Assembly: GCF_015482585.1 (NCBI RefSeq)
Contig: NZ_CP049742.1
Coordinates: 888,501-952,500 of the forward strand
Source: Mangrovibacillus cuniculi
Lineage (GTDB): Bacteria; Bacillota; Bacilli; Bacillales; R1DC41
Direction: 5' to 3'
DNA: 64,000 nt
Shown: positions 32,792 through 41,932 of the stretch, one piece after another
How positions within the stretch are numbered: the stretch's first letter is position 1
How the letters are laid out: every line of letters starts with the position of its first letter
Notes under the pieces: model-generated
The model's database searches: none
The model's input: the letters and a program-made list of their open reading frames with translations, nothing else
What the model was told of the DNA's origin: nothing
Translations under genes and position numbers: made by a program

Positions 32792-33445
32792 ATGAAAAAG
32801 ATTATTCACTTATTAGCAGGGGGACCAAAACATTTGGTCCCCCCTCTTCAAGATTGGGATGCACAAGAAATAATATGGGTGGGTGTGGACAGAGGAGTAA
32901 AACGTCTCTTAGATCAAGGCATAAAACCTACAATGGCAATTGGTGATTTTGATTCAGTAGATCAGGTAGAATGGGAGTTTATTGAGGATAACTTACAGAA
33001 GTATGCTAAATTTAATCCAGAAAAAGATGAAACGGATATGGAGTTAGCGTTAAACTGGGCACTAGAGCAGAAACCTGACGTTATTCGTATTTTTGGTGCA
33101 ACAGGTGGAAGACTTGATCATTTTTTTTCAGCGGCATACATGTTAGCAAAAGATGACGTGCTTCTTCATCCAACTAGTATTGAAATAATTGATCGTTCCA
33201 ATATAATTACTGTTTTATCTCCTGGTACGTACAATTTGGAGAAAAATAGTTTTCCTTATGTTTCGTTTCTTCCAATCAACGGAGAAATTTTTGGTCTAAC
33301 CTTAACCGGAGTGAAATATCCTTTAACGAATCATCCTATCGTACGTGGTTCTACTCTCTGCATTAGTAATGAACTTGTCAACGACTTTGGTTCTGTATCG
33401 TTTGATGAAGGCATATTAATGATGATAAGAAGCAAAGATGAGTAA
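32792..33445 (+). CDS. thiN: Thiamine pyrophosphokinase (ThiN)
   Basis: Transfers pyrophosphate from ATP to thiamine. It is 217 aa. Acidic motifs GDFDSVD and EKDETDMELAL and the GATGGRLDH segment match the family. GAAGAGGG precedes the ATG. It is likely the last gene of the group starting at or before def. Confidence 0.93.
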   Translation: MKKIIHLLAGGPKHLVPPLQDWDAQEIIWVGVDRGVKRLLDQGIKPTMAIGDFDSVDQVEWEFIEDNLQKYAKFNPEKDETDMELALNWALEQKPDVIRIFGATGGRLDHFFSAAYMLAKDDVLLHPTSIEIIDRSNIITVLSPGTYNLEKNSFPYVSFLPINGEIFGLTLTGVKYPLTNHPIVRGSTLCISNELVNDFGSVSFDEGILMMIRSKDE

Positions 33446-33504
33446 ACAGTACTTGGTTGATCATCTAAGAATACTCACGGGAAATCATAAGGAGGGACCG
33501 TTTC

Positions 33505-33588
33505 ATGAAATTTTATACGATCAAATTACCAAAGTTTTTAGGTGGCCTTGTTAAAGCAATGCTAGGAACGTTTAAGAAAGATGCTTAA
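33505..33588 (+). CDS. spoVM: SpoVM, spore-coat anchoring amphipathic peptide
   Basis: A 27-residue peptide beginning MKFYTIKLPKFLGG and ending FKKDA. It matches the 26-aa B. subtilis SpoVM nearly residue for residue with one extra Ala at the end. In B. subtilis it forms an amphipathic helix that recognises the positively curved forespore membrane and recruits SpoIVA, and it inhibits FtsH. AAGGAGGG at 33490-33497 is well placed. The position after thiN and before rpmB is the conserved one. It shows that the organism is an endospore former. Confidence 0.95.
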   Translation: MKFYTIKLPKFLGGLVKAMLGTFKKDA

Positions 33589-33601
33589 ATAAAACAAAAA
33601 G

Positions 33602-33710
33602 TGACTGCAGGGGGACGCTTTCCGCTTCGAAAAGCGAAAGGCGAGCGGTTGCGCACCTTACGCTAGACACCACTTATTCCCGCAGGAGTCGCCCCCTTCC
33701 GCTCCAATCC
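33602..33710 (-). repeat. Short family A copy (A3) carrying a family B fragment (B5)
   Basis: Read on the - strand, GGAGCGGAAGGGGGCGACTC (33706-33687) is the family A core and the other end is GCGTCCCCCTGCAGTCAC (33619-33602). Between them, 33672-33629 reads TGGTGTCTAGCG...GGTGCGCAACCGCTC, the start of a family B element. The copy is a chimera. The rest of 33711-33790 shows nothing I can name. Confidence 0.7.
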
Positions 33711-33788
33711 CTAAACATTATTTTTGGGGAAGCGTTATGTTTACAAGGTCGTGATCTTATTAAAATTATCTATAAGACACTTCTTTAC

Positions 33789-33828
33789 GAAAAAACAGGT
33801 GGATCATCCATGGATCCACCTGTTTTTC
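33789..33828. terminator. Hairpin terminator downstream of spoVM
   Basis: AAAACAGGTGGATC and GATCCACCTGTTTT arms with a 7-nt loop and T tail on the + strand; the left A run means it could also work on the - strand. Confidence 0.8.
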
Positions 33829-33892
33829 TCTGTGTTCACTTTTTTTATAAAAGAAGGATAAATAATTATTTTGTAGAAGAAAGTAAGCATAG

Positions 33893-33928
33893 AAAAAAGC
33901 ACCCACTAGTTAAACTAGCAGATGCTTG
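33893..33928 (-). terminator. Terminator of rpmB
   Basis: On the - strand AAGCATC...CTAGTTTAACTAG...GGGTGCTT folds and is followed by T6. It lies 15 bp after the rpmB stop. Confidence 0.8.
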
Positions 33929-33942
33929 TTCGCGATCGTGTA

Positions 33943-34131
33943 TTATACACGCTCTACTTTACCTGATTTAAGTGCTCTAGCAGAAACCCAAACCTTTTTT
34001 GGTTTACCATCTACAAGAATGCGCACTTTTTGTAAGTTAGCGCCCCAAGTACGCTTGTTAGCGTTCATTGCGTGGGAGCGAGTGTTACCCGAACGTGCTT
34101 TACGTCCAGTAACGGCACATACTTTAGCCAT
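33943..34131 (-). CDS. rpmB: Ribosomal protein bL28
   Basis: A 62-aa component of the 50S subunit. The sequence starts [20 protein letters not shown] and ends GKVERV, typical of bL28. It lacks the CxxC zinc motif seen in some paralogues. It is the only ribosomal protein gene on the - strand here, the same orientation as in B. subtilis, between spoVM and the Asp23-family gene. GGAGGGTAT precedes the ATG. Confidence 0.96.
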   Translation of the reverse strand: MAKVCAVTGRKARSGNTRSHAMNANKRTWGANLQKVRILVDGKPKKVWVSARALKSGKVERV

Positions 34132-34262
34132 AGTATACCCTCCTCACTATCAAACAGTTATGACGATTATGTCGCATTTCATTTCTGAAACATACTACAA
34201 TAATTTATCACAACTTTGAAACTGATGCAATATAAAAGACGAAACCTTTCAAGAAAATTTCC

Positions 34263-34291
34263 TTGACATGCAATCGAAATACTGGAATGAT
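34263..34291 (+). promoter_or_regulatory. Candidate promoter of the yloU-fakA group
   Basis: A consensus TTGACA (34263-34268) is followed after 17 bp by AATGAT (34286-34291), 123 bp before the yloU start. Confidence 0.5.
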
Positions 34292-34414
34292 AGGGATGGT
34301 AACTCGCTTTTAAAATGTTCAAGCGTGTAGTAAAATAAGAAAAGCATCCTATTTGCGTAAGTTTGCCATTAGTTGTGAAGAACCAGCTAATGAAAAGAAA
34401 AGGGGGACCAACGA

Positions 34415-34777
34415 ATGTCCATTGAACTAAAAACGAAATTCGGACAGATTGATATCTCAAATGAAGTAATTGCGATGGTTGCTGGTGGTGCGGCAGTTGA
34501 CTGCTACGGTATCGTTGGAATGGCTTCTAAAAATCAAATTAAAGATGGCCTCACGGATATCCTTCGTAAAGAAAACTTTACAAGAGGAGTTATTGTTCGC
34601 CAAGAAGGTGATGAAGTACATATTGATATGTATATCATCGTAGGATATGGAACAAAGATCTCGGAGATTGCACACAATGTTCAATCGGTCGTCAAATATA
34701 CGTTAAATAAAACAATCGGGTTATCAGTTGATTCAGTGAATATATTTGTACAAGGCGTTCGCGTGACGAACCCGTAA
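34415..34777 (+). CDS. Asp23/Gls24-family protein (YloU-like)
   Basis: A 120-aa protein of the alkaline-shock Asp23 family, which associates with the membrane or envelope homeostasis; the molecular role is unclear. The family core GQIDISNEVIAMVAGGAAVDCYGIVGM and the C-terminal VDSVNIFVQGVRV are visible. AAAGGGGG precedes the ATG. It is 16 bp before fakA, a conserved pairing in Firmicutes that suggests a link to fatty-acid incorporation or stress. Confidence 0.9.
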   Translation: MSIELKTKFGQIDISNEVIAMVAGGAAVDCYGIVGMASKNQIKDGLTDILRKENFTRGVIVRQEGDEVHIDMYIIVGYGTKISEIAHNVQSVVKYTLNKTIGLSVDSVNIFVQGVRVTNP

Positions 34778-34793
34778 GTGAGGAGGAGCATTT

Positions 34794-36473
34794 GTGTCTA
34801 TTACATCTTTAGATGGAATGCGTTTTGGAGAAATGGTACTGCAAGGCGCTAACAATCTTTCGGCGAAAGCTGATATGGTGGATGCGTTAAACGTATTCCC
34901 AGTTCCAGATGGAGACACAGGGACAAACATGAACCTGTCCATGACATCTGGAGCAAAAGAAGTGAAACAACACATGCAACCGCATGTAGGGAAGGTAGCG
35001 CAAGCGTTAGCGAAAGGGCTTTTAATGGGAGCTCGTGGTAACTCTGGTGTTATTTTATCTCAATTATTCCGTGGATTCGGTAAATCAATCGAGAACAAGG
35101 AAACGATCAACTCTGTGGAGTTTGCCCAAGCATTAGAAGCAGGTGTAGAGACAGCTTATAAAGCAGTAATGAAGCCTGTTGAAGGTACAATCTTAACTGT
35201 AGCAAGAGAAACAGCGAAACAAGCTGTGGAAATTGCGAAAACAGAAAAGGATATTGTAGTCTTCTTTGAGAAAGTAGTGGATGAGTCAAAGAAATCTTTA
35301 AACCGTACTCCAGACTTACTACCTGTTCTAAAAGAAGTTGGGGTAGTAGATAGTGGTGGCCAGGGACTTGTGTGTGTGTATGAAGGCTTCTTAGCAGAGT
35401 TAAAAGGGGAAGAGCTTCCAGATGCAATTTCTAACGCTCCTAGCATGGACGAGTTAGTAAAAGCGGAGCACCACAAAAGTATTCAAGGGTTTATGGATAC
35501 AGAAGATATCGAATTTGGCTATTGCACAGAGTTCATGGTGAAATTTGAGAAAGAAAAATTAGAGCAACATCCTTACGATGAAGTTGCTTTCCGTAATGAA
35601 CTAAGTCAATGGGGTGACTCTTTGTTAGTTGTTTCTGATGACGAAATTGTAAAGGTTCATATTCATGCAGAAGAGCCAGGTACTGCAATGAACCTAGGGC
35701 AACGTTACGGTAGCTTTATTGCGATAAAAGTAGAAAATATGCGACAACAGCACTCTTCTCTACTAGAGTTGGATGAGCAAAAAGCGGCTACTCCAGTGAA
35801 AAAAGAAGAAAAGAAAAAGGATTATGCAATTGTTACGGTTTCAATGGGGGAAGGTATCGCTGATTTATTTAGAAGCATCGGTGCAAGCCATGTCATTGAA
35901 GGCGGACAAACCATGAATCCAAGTACAGAAGATATCGTCAAAGCGATCGAAGAAGTACATGCTGAGAAAGTATTTATTCTACCGAATAACAAAAATATCA
36001 TTATGGCTGCTGAGCAAGCAGCATCTGTTGCTGAAGTAGAAGCTGTAGTAGTACCTACTAAGACAGTTCCTCAAGGTATGGCAGCGATGTTGGCATTTAA
36101 TCCAATGAGTTCTCTAGAACAAAATAAAGATCAAATGACAGAATCTCTTGCTCATGTGAAAACAGGTCAAGTAACACATGCTGTTCGTGATACAACGATT
36201 GATGGGTTAACTATTACTTCTGGAGACTTCATGGGTATTTCAGAAGGGAAAATCGTGAAGACGAATACAGATTTACTAGCTGTTTCTCAAGAGTTACTTT
36301 CCACTATGTTGGATGATGAATCTGAAATTTTAACAATTTTAAAAGGCGAAGATGCTGATGCAGAGGTTGTAGATGCACTTGTATCTTATGTAGAAGATGC
36401 CTTTGAGGATGTCGAAGTAGAAGTACATGATGGAAAACAGCCATTATATCCATTTATTTTCTCCGTGGAGTAA
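34794..36473 (+). CDS. fakA: FakA (YloV), fatty-acid kinase ATP-binding subunit
   Basis: Phosphorylates fatty acids bound to FakB proteins for entry into phospholipid synthesis. It is 559 aa. An N-terminal DhaL-like kinase domain carries NVFPVPDGDTGTNMNLSM (ATP and Mg binding), followed by a middle domain and a C-terminal DegV-like/FakA region. The start is GTG at 34794 with AGGAGGAG 6-10 bp upstream. A terminator follows. No fakB lies in the window. Confidence 0.93.
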   Translation: MSITSLDGMRFGEMVLQGANNLSAKADMVDALNVFPVPDGDTGTNMNLSMTSGAKEVKQHMQPHVGKVAQALAKGLLMGARGNSGVILSQLFRGFGKSIENKETINSVEFAQALEAGVETAYKAVMKPVEGTILTVARETAKQAVEIAKTEKDIVVFFEKVVDESKKSLNRTPDLLPVLKEVGVVDSGGQGLVCVYEGFLAELKGEELPDAISNAPSMDELVKAEHHKSIQGFMDTEDIEFGYCTEFMVKFEKEKLEQHPYDEVAFRNELSQWGDSLLVVSDDEIVKVHIHAEEPGTAMNLGQRYGSFIAIKVENMRQQHSSLLELDEQKAATPVKKEEKKKDYAIVTVSMGEGIADLFRSIGASHVIEGGQTMNPSTEDIVKAIEEVHAEKVFILPNNKNIIMAAEQAASVAEVEAVVVPTKTVPQGMAAMLAFNPMSSLEQNKDQMTESLAHVKTGQVTHAVRDTTIDGLTITSGDFMGISEGKIVKTNTDLLAVSQELLSTMLDDESEILTILKGEDADAEVVDALVSYVEDAFEDVEVEVHDGKQPLYPFIFSVE

Positions 36474-36482
36474 AGAATAGTT

Positions 36483-36517
36483 AAAACAGAGGGTGTAATA
36501 ACCCTCTGTTTTTTTAT
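36483..36517 (+). terminator. Terminator of fakA
   Basis: AAAACAGAGGGT and ACCCTCTGTTTT arms are followed by T residues. Confidence 0.88.
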
Positions 36518-36563
36518 ATAATAAAATTATATGCTTTGAAGTGATAAGGAAGAGGGGACTTAC

Positions 36564-37226
36564 ATGAAGTATAAAAGTGTTTTTGATATTATTGGTCCTG
36601 TAATGATTGGTCCTTCTAGTTCTCATACTGCAGGGGCAGCTAGAATTGGAAGAGTAGCTCGAAGCCTTTTTGCAAAACAACCAAAATGGGCTAAAATACA
36701 TCTTTATGGTTCGTTTGCTCAGACCTATCGCGGTCATGGGACGGATGTAGCTATAGTAGGTGGCCTTTTAGATTATGATACAGACGATCAAAGAATTGTT
36801 AATGCTCTCTCAATCGCGAAGGCTTCGAATTTAGAAGTAGAGTTCATTGTAGAAGATGGTTTGTCTGAACACCCAAATACAGCTAGAATTGTGCTAGGAG
36901 ATGACACAAATTATTTAGAGTTAGTGGGTATTTCTATCGGTGGTGGTAAAATCGAAGTAACAGAACTAAATGGCTTTCCTTTACGACTATCTGGCAATCA
37001 CCCAGCAATTGTGGTTCTACATGAAGACCGATTTGGAGCAATAGCGAAAGTAGCGACTGTTTTAGCGAACCATGAAATAAACATTGGTCACATGGAAGTT
37101 TCTCGTAAAGAGATTGGAAAATTTGCATTAATGACGATTGAAGTTGACCAAAGCCTTTCTAAGGATGTATTAGAAGAAATTCGATTATTACCAAATATTT
37201 CTCAAGTAACACAGGTAGTAGATTAA
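36564..37226 (+). CDS. sdaAB: L-serine dehydratase, beta subunit
   Basis: Together with SdaAA deaminates L-serine to pyruvate. It is 220 aa. The N-terminal dehydratase beta domain has GPSSSHTAGAARIG; a C-terminal ACT domain (about 148-220) likely senses an amino acid. AGGAAGAGGGGAC precedes the ATG. SdaAA follows after 45 bp. Confidence 0.95.
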   Translation: MKYKSVFDIIGPVMIGPSSSHTAGAARIGRVARSLFAKQPKWAKIHLYGSFAQTYRGHGTDVAIVGGLLDYDTDDQRIVNALSIAKASNLEVEFIVEDGLSEHPNTARIVLGDDTNYLELVGISIGGGKIEVTELNGFPLRLSGNHPAIVVLHEDRFGAIAKVATVLANHEINIGHMEVSRKEIGKFALMTIEVDQSLSKDVLEEIRLLPNISQVTQVVD

Positions 37227-37271
37227 CAGTACGTGTAAGATTGACAACGCTTACATTTAAGGAGTGAGAAA

Positions 37272-38150
37272 ATGTTCTTTCGTAATGTAAAAGAACTTAT
37301 TGATAAAACAACTACTGAAGGCATATCCATATCTGAAGTAATGATCCGACAAGAGATGGCATATACAGGGAAATCTCGTGAAGATATTATGGCGGAAATG
37401 GACCGTAATTTGACCGTTATGGAGCAAGCAGTAGAAAGAGGGATAAAAGGAGTACATTCACCAACTGGATTAACTGGTGGGGATGCTGTACTTCTTCAAA
37501 AGTATATAGAAAAAGGAAATTTCCTTACTGGAGAAACAATTCTAGATGCTGTTAGTAAAGCAGTAGCAACTAATGAAGTAAATGCTGCGATGGGAACAAT
37601 TTGTGCAACACCTACTGCAGGATCTGCTGGCGTTGTGCCCGGAACACTATTTGCAGTAAAAGCAAAACTTAACCCTACTAGAGAAGAAATGATTCGTTTC
37701 CTATTTACTTCTGGTGCATTTGGATTTGTTGTGGCAAATAATGCTTCCATCTCTGGTGCTGCAGGAGGCTGTCAGGCCGAAGTAGGTTCAGCATCTGGAA
37801 TGGCCGCAGCTGCTATTGTCGAGATGGCGGGTGGTACTCCTCAACAATCTGCAGAAGCAATGGCAATTACATTAAAAAATATGCTTGGCTTAGTATGTGA
37901 CCCTGTTGCAGGTTTAGTAGAAGTACCGTGTGTTAAAAGAAATGCAATGGGAGCTGCCAATGCAATGGTAGCTGCTGACATGGCTTTAGCGGGTATTACA
38001 AGTAGAATACCATGTGATGAAGTAATCGATGCCATGTTTAAAATTGGTCAACAAATGCCAACTGCTTTAAAAGAAACGGCATTAGGGGGATTAGCAGCTA
38101 CCCCTACTGGAAAAGCCCTTGAAGAAAAGATATTCGGAGCTAAATCATAA
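37272..38150 (+). CDS. sdaAA: L-serine dehydratase, alpha subunit
   Basis: Fe-S catalytic subunit. It is 292 aa. Cys residues for the oxygen-sensitive cluster lie in GGCQAEVGSASG, VCDPVAGLVEVPCVKRN and the CATPTAGSAG segment. TAAGGAGTGAGAAA precedes the ATG. A terminator closes the pair. Confidence 0.95.
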   Translation: MFFRNVKELIDKTTTEGISISEVMIRQEMAYTGKSREDIMAEMDRNLTVMEQAVERGIKGVHSPTGLTGGDAVLLQKYIEKGNFLTGETILDAVSKAVATNEVNAAMGTICATPTAGSAGVVPGTLFAVKAKLNPTREEMIRFLFTSGAFGFVVANNASISGAAGGCQAEVGSASGMAAAAIVEMAGGTPQQSAEAMAITLKNMLGLVCDPVAGLVEVPCVKRNAMGAANAMVAADMALAGITSRIPCDEVIDAMFKIGQQMPTALKETALGGLAATPTGKALEEKIFGAKS

Positions 38151-38157
38151 TTGTTTT

Positions 38158-38200
38158 AACACACGTACTTACGATAATAGTAAGAACGTGTGTTTTTTTG
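38158..38200 (+). terminator. Terminator of sdaAB-sdaAA
   Basis: AACACACGT and ACGTGTGTT outer arms and CTTAC/GTAAG inner arms are followed by T7. Confidence 0.88.
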
Positions 38201-38242
38201 TTACAATAGAACAAGTGTTATAACCTGAAAGTAGGTGTTAAT

Positions 38243-40276
38243 ATGAACGAACTTAAAGAAATAAAAGGAATAGGATCTGAAACTCTCCTACACTTGAAAG
38301 ACTTAGGCATACATACACTTCATGACCTTCTGCATTATTTTCCATTTCGATACGATGATCAGCGGTTAGTAGATGTAGCAGAAGCGAGTCACGAAGAGAG
38401 AATAACTATTGAAGGAAAAGTTCACTCAGAACCTGGGGTTATGTTTTATCAAAAAGGCAAATCAAAAGCGACTGTTAGAATTCAAACTGGAAGGCACCTG
38501 ATTGCTGCTGTTTTCTTTAATCAACCATACCTAAAAAAGGCCTTTTCAATAGGAGATATTGTTACCTTAACAGGTAAGTGGGATGCTCACAGGCAAGTTC
38601 TTACGGTTCAAAGCCACCAGAAAGGTCCTCATAAAGGGCAGACTGATTATGCCCCCGTATATCATTTGAAAGTAGGTATTACAAACCTGGTGTTTAGAAA
38701 GTGGATGAAGCAAGCATTTCAGCTTCTAAATAACACTCTACCGGAAACCTTACCTACCTCTATTCGGGAGCAATATAAATTGCCAAATAAATTTGATGCT
38801 TTACATACCATGCATTTTCCTGAAAACGAAGGTGCAATAAAACAAGCTAGAAGATACTTTGTTTATGAAGAGTTACTCTTGTTTCAATTAAAAATGCAAG
38901 CTTTAAAGAAGAAAGAAAGTGAACAAAAACAAGGAAACAAAATGACGGTAGATCAAAAGAAAATTGATGCATACAAAAAGTCATTACCGTTTCCTTTAAC
39001 AGCTGCTCAAACAAGAGTAGTTGACGAAATAATACATGATTTGACTTCAAATGGTAGGATGAACAGACTGTTACAAGGTGACGTTGGTTCTGGAAAAACG
39101 GTTGTTGCGAGTATTGCTTTATTAGCTGCGCACACTGCAGGTTATCAAGGCGCACTAATGGTTCCAACTGAGATTCTAGCAGAACAGCACGCTAGTTCGT
39201 TGGCGGATCTTTTGCAGCCAACAGGAATTACAGTAGCACTTTTAACGAGTTCTGTTAAAGGAAAAGCTAGAAGGCTTCTTTTAGAAAGTCTTGCGGAAGG
39301 AGAAATAGACATTTTAATCGGCACACATGCTCTTATCCAAGAGGATGTCGTTTTTTCCAACTTAGGATTGGTTATTACAGATGAACAACATCGCTTTGGT
39401 GTAAATCAACGAAAGATTCTTCGTGAAAAAGGGCTTAACCCAGATGTTCTATTTATGACAGCTACCCCAATTCCGCGAACATTGGCAATCACTGTCTTTG
39501 GGGAAATGGATGTATCCATTATTGATGAACTTCCAGCAGGACGTAAGCCTATTGAAACCTATTGGGTGAAGTCGAATTATCTAGAAAGGGTAGTAGGCTT
39601 CATTGAAAAAGAAGTGAAGAAAGGTAGACAAGCTTACGTTATATGCCCTTTAATCGAAGAAAGTGAAAAGCTAGATGTGCAAAATGCGATTGAGATGTTT
39701 GAGGTACTAAAAGAAAGACTGAAAGGTATCACGGAAGTTGGTCTTATGCATGGACGGTTACATCCTGAACAAAAAGATCAAGTGATGAAAGAATTTGCTG
39801 AGAATGAAACAGGTGTTCTAGTATCTACAACCGTCGTAGAAGTAGGAGTAAATGTGCCGAATGCTACTTTAATGGTGATACAAGATGCAGATCGCTTTGG
39901 TCTTTCCCAACTACATCAGTTAAGAGGCCGAGTTGGCAGGGGAGATCAGCAGTCTTACTGTATTTTAATGGCAGACCCTAAAACGGAAGTAGGGAAAGAA
40001 AGAATGTCCATTATGTGTGAAACAAATGATGGATTTGTTTTAAGTGAACGTGACCTAGAGTTAAGAGGAGCAGGGGATTTCTTTGGGAAAAAACAAAGTG
40101 GTTTACCAGAGTTTAAGGTTGCTGATTTAGTACATGATTATCGTGCTTTAGAAGTTGCACGTTCAGACGCTGAAAAATTAATATCATCATCTGTATTCTG
40201 GGATAATCCAGAATACATTTACTTACGACAATCCTTAGAATCGTCTGGTGCCACGGAAGGTAATCAACTGGATTAA
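38243..40276 (+). CDS. recG: RecG, branch-migrating DNA helicase
   Basis: Reverses and remodels stalled forks and recombination junctions. It is 677 aa. The order is a wedge/OB domain (about 60-150), SF2 helicase with Walker A GDVGSGKT (near 279-286), DEQH box (near 379), TATPIPRT, and QLRGRVGRG. It is followed by fapR after 76 bp, with a separate promoter in between. Confidence 0.96.
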   Translation: MNELKEIKGIGSETLLHLKDLGIHTLHDLLHYFPFRYDDQRLVDVAEASHEERITIEGKVHSEPGVMFYQKGKSKATVRIQTGRHLIAAVFFNQPYLKKAFSIGDIVTLTGKWDAHRQVLTVQSHQKGPHKGQTDYAPVYHLKVGITNLVFRKWMKQAFQLLNNTLPETLPTSIREQYKLPNKFDALHTMHFPENEGAIKQARRYFVYEELLLFQLKMQALKKKESEQKQGNKMTVDQKKIDAYKKSLPFPLTAAQTRVVDEIIHDLTSNGRMNRLLQGDVGSGKTVVASIALLAAHTAGYQGALMVPTEILAEQHASSLADLLQPTGITVALLTSSVKGKARRLLLESLAEGEIDILIGTHALIQEDVVFSNLGLVITDEQHRFGVNQRKILREKGLNPDVLFMTATPIPRTLAITVFGEMDVSIIDELPAGRKPIETYWVKSNYLERVVGFIEKEVKKGRQAYVICPLIEESEKLDVQNAIEMFEVLKERLKGITEVGLMHGRLHPEQKDQVMKEFAENETGVLVSTTVVEVGVNVPNATLMVIQDADRFGLSQLHQLRGRVGRGDQQSYCILMADPKTEVGKERMSIMCETNDGFVLSERDLELRGAGDFFGKKQSGLPEFKVADLVHDYRALEVARSDAEKLISSSVFWDNPEYIYLRQSLESSGATEGNQLD

Positions 40277-40288
40277 AGATAATTTCTA

Positions 40289-40339
40289 TTGCAATCTATT
40301 TAATAGTTTTATATACTACTATTAGTACCTAGTCATAAG
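40289..40339 (+). promoter_or_regulatory. fapR promoter with FapR operator
   Basis: TTGCAA (40289-40294) and TATACT (40312-40317) with a 17-bp spacer form a good sigma-A promoter. Right after it, 40321-40339 reads ATTAGTACCTAGTCATAAG, which contains the TTAGTACC half of the FapR box as I recall it and an imperfect dyad. The operator overlaps the expected transcription start, so FapR should repress its own operon until malonyl-CoA or malonyl-ACP releases it. Confidence 0.8.
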
Positions 40340-40352
40340 ATGGGCGGTGAGT

Positions 40353-40919
40353 ATGATGAAGCCTACAAAAAAAGAGAGGCAAGCCAAACTACAAGACACA
40401 ATTGAATCTAACCCTTTTGTAACAGACGAAGAACTTGCAGAACAGTTTCAAGTTAGCGTCCAGACAATTCGATTAGATCGAATGGAGCTATCCATTCCCG
40501 AATTACGTGAGCGGATAAAGCATGTAGCAGAAAAGAAAATGGTTGATGAGGTTAAATCCTTAGCAATTGAAGACGTTATTGGAGAAATCATAGATATACA
40601 ATTGGACAAGTCAGCTATTTCAATTTTTGATGTAAAAGAAGAACATGTCTTCACCCGTAATCATATTGCGAGAGGTCATCATATATTTGCACAAGCTAAT
40701 TCCCTAGCAGTAGCAGTAGTGGATGAGGAAATGGCACTAACAGCAAAAGCAACCATTCATTTCACGAGATCAGTGAAATTAGGAGAAAGAGTGGTTGCGA
40801 AAGCGAAAGTGTTCCCAACTGAAAAAAAAGATAGAATGCGTATACAGGTAGAGAGCTTTGTAGGAACAGAATTAGTTTTTAAAGGCGATTTTGATATGTT
40901 CCGTGCAACCGCTCGTTAA
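40353..40919 (+). CDS. fapR: FapR, malonyl-CoA-responsive repressor of fatty acid synthesis
   Basis: Represses lipid-synthesis genes and is released by malonyl-CoA or malonyl-ACP. It is 188 aa. An N-terminal helix-turn-helix ([22 protein letters not shown]) is joined by an amphipathic linker helix to a hot-dog effector domain with [21 protein letters not shown] chose the ATG at 40353; an ATG three bases later and a GTG at 40347 are alternatives. Spacing from GGCGGTGAG supports 40353 or 40356. It heads the plsX-fabD-fabG-acpP operon. Confidence 0.94.
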   Translation: MMKPTKKERQAKLQDTIESNPFVTDEELAEQFQVSVQTIRLDRMELSIPELRERIKHVAEKKMVDEVKSLAIEDVIGEIIDIQLDKSAISIFDVKEEHVFTRNHIARGHHIFAQANSLAVAVVDEEMALTAKATIHFTRSVKLGERVVAKAKVFPTEKKDRMRIQVESFVGTELVFKGDFDMFRATAR

Positions 40920-40933
40920 GAGGAGGAAGAAAC

Positions 40934-41917
40934 ATGAGACTAGCGATAGATGCGATGGGCGGAGATCATGCACCAAAAGAGATCGTATTAGGAGTAAAGA
41001 AGGCACTAGAAGAATGGTCTGACTTACACGTGTTGCTGTTTGGAGATGAAACACAAATTAGGCCGCTTTTAGAGGAATCAGATAGAGTGAAAATTGTTCA
41101 CACGACAGAATACATTTCTAGTGAGGATGAACCAGTAAGAGCGGTTCGTCGCAAAAAAGATTCTTCTATGGTGAAAATGGCACAGGCTGTGACGAGCGGT
41201 GAAGCGGATGCTTGTGTATCTGCAGGTAATACAGGTGCACTAATGGCTGCTGGACTATTTGTAGTAGGAAGACTTGAAGGTGTGGATCGACCGGCACTTG
41301 CGCCAACTCTACCGACACTAGATGGAAAAGGGTTTCTAATGCTTGATCTAGGTGCAAATGTAGATGCTAAGCCAGAGCACTTACTTCAATATGCTTATAT
41401 GGGCTCTATCTATGCAGAGCAAGTTAGAGGAATTCAACAACCTAGAGTTGGGCTATTAAACATTGGTACAGAAGAGAAGAAGGGAAATGAGCTTACAAAA
41501 GATACACATAAACTACTATCTTCTAGTTCTCTAAACTTTATTGGAAACGTAGAGTCTCGTGATCTGCTAAACGGTGTGGCTGATGTGGTAGTTACAGACG
41601 GATTTACGGGTAATATGGTTTTGAAAACAATTGAAGGAACAGCTCTTTCCATTTTCTCTATGTTAAAAGAAACATTAATGAGTTCTATGAAGACGAAATT
41701 AGCAGCTGGTTTTATTAAATCGGACTTAAAATCATTAAAAGATAAATTAGACTACACAGAATACGGTGGAGCTGGTTTATTCGGTTTAAAAGCTCCGGTC
41801 ATAAAAGCGCATGGGTCTTCCAATGCGAATGCGTTTTATAATGCTATCAGACAAGCTCGAACAATGGTCTCTCAAAATGTATGTACAAGAATGGAAGAAA
41901 GTATGAAAGACTCATAA
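40934..41917 (+). CDS. plsX: PlsX, phosphate acyltransferase
   Basis: Converts acyl-ACP to acyl-phosphate for phospholipid synthesis, a peripheral membrane enzyme. It is 327 aa. It starts [14 protein letters not shown], the family signature, and includes [10 protein letters not shown] and [21 protein letters not shown] precedes the ATG. It is 14 bp after fapR. Confidence 0.96.
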   Translation: MRLAIDAMGGDHAPKEIVLGVKKALEEWSDLHVLLFGDETQIRPLLEESDRVKIVHTTEYISSEDEPVRAVRRKKDSSMVKMAQAVTSGEADACVSAGNTGALMAAGLFVVGRLEGVDRPALAPTLPTLDGKGFLMLDLGANVDAKPEHLLQYAYMGSIYAEQVRGIQQPRVGLLNIGTEEKKGNELTKDTHKLLSSSSLNFIGNVESRDLLNGVADVVVTDGFTGNMVLKTIEGTALSIFSMLKETLMSSMKTKLAAGFIKSDLKSLKDKLDYTEYGGAGLFGLKAPVIKAHGSSNANAFYNAIRQARTMVSQNVCTRMEESMKDS

Positions 41918-41932
41918 TAGGAGGGTTATCGT

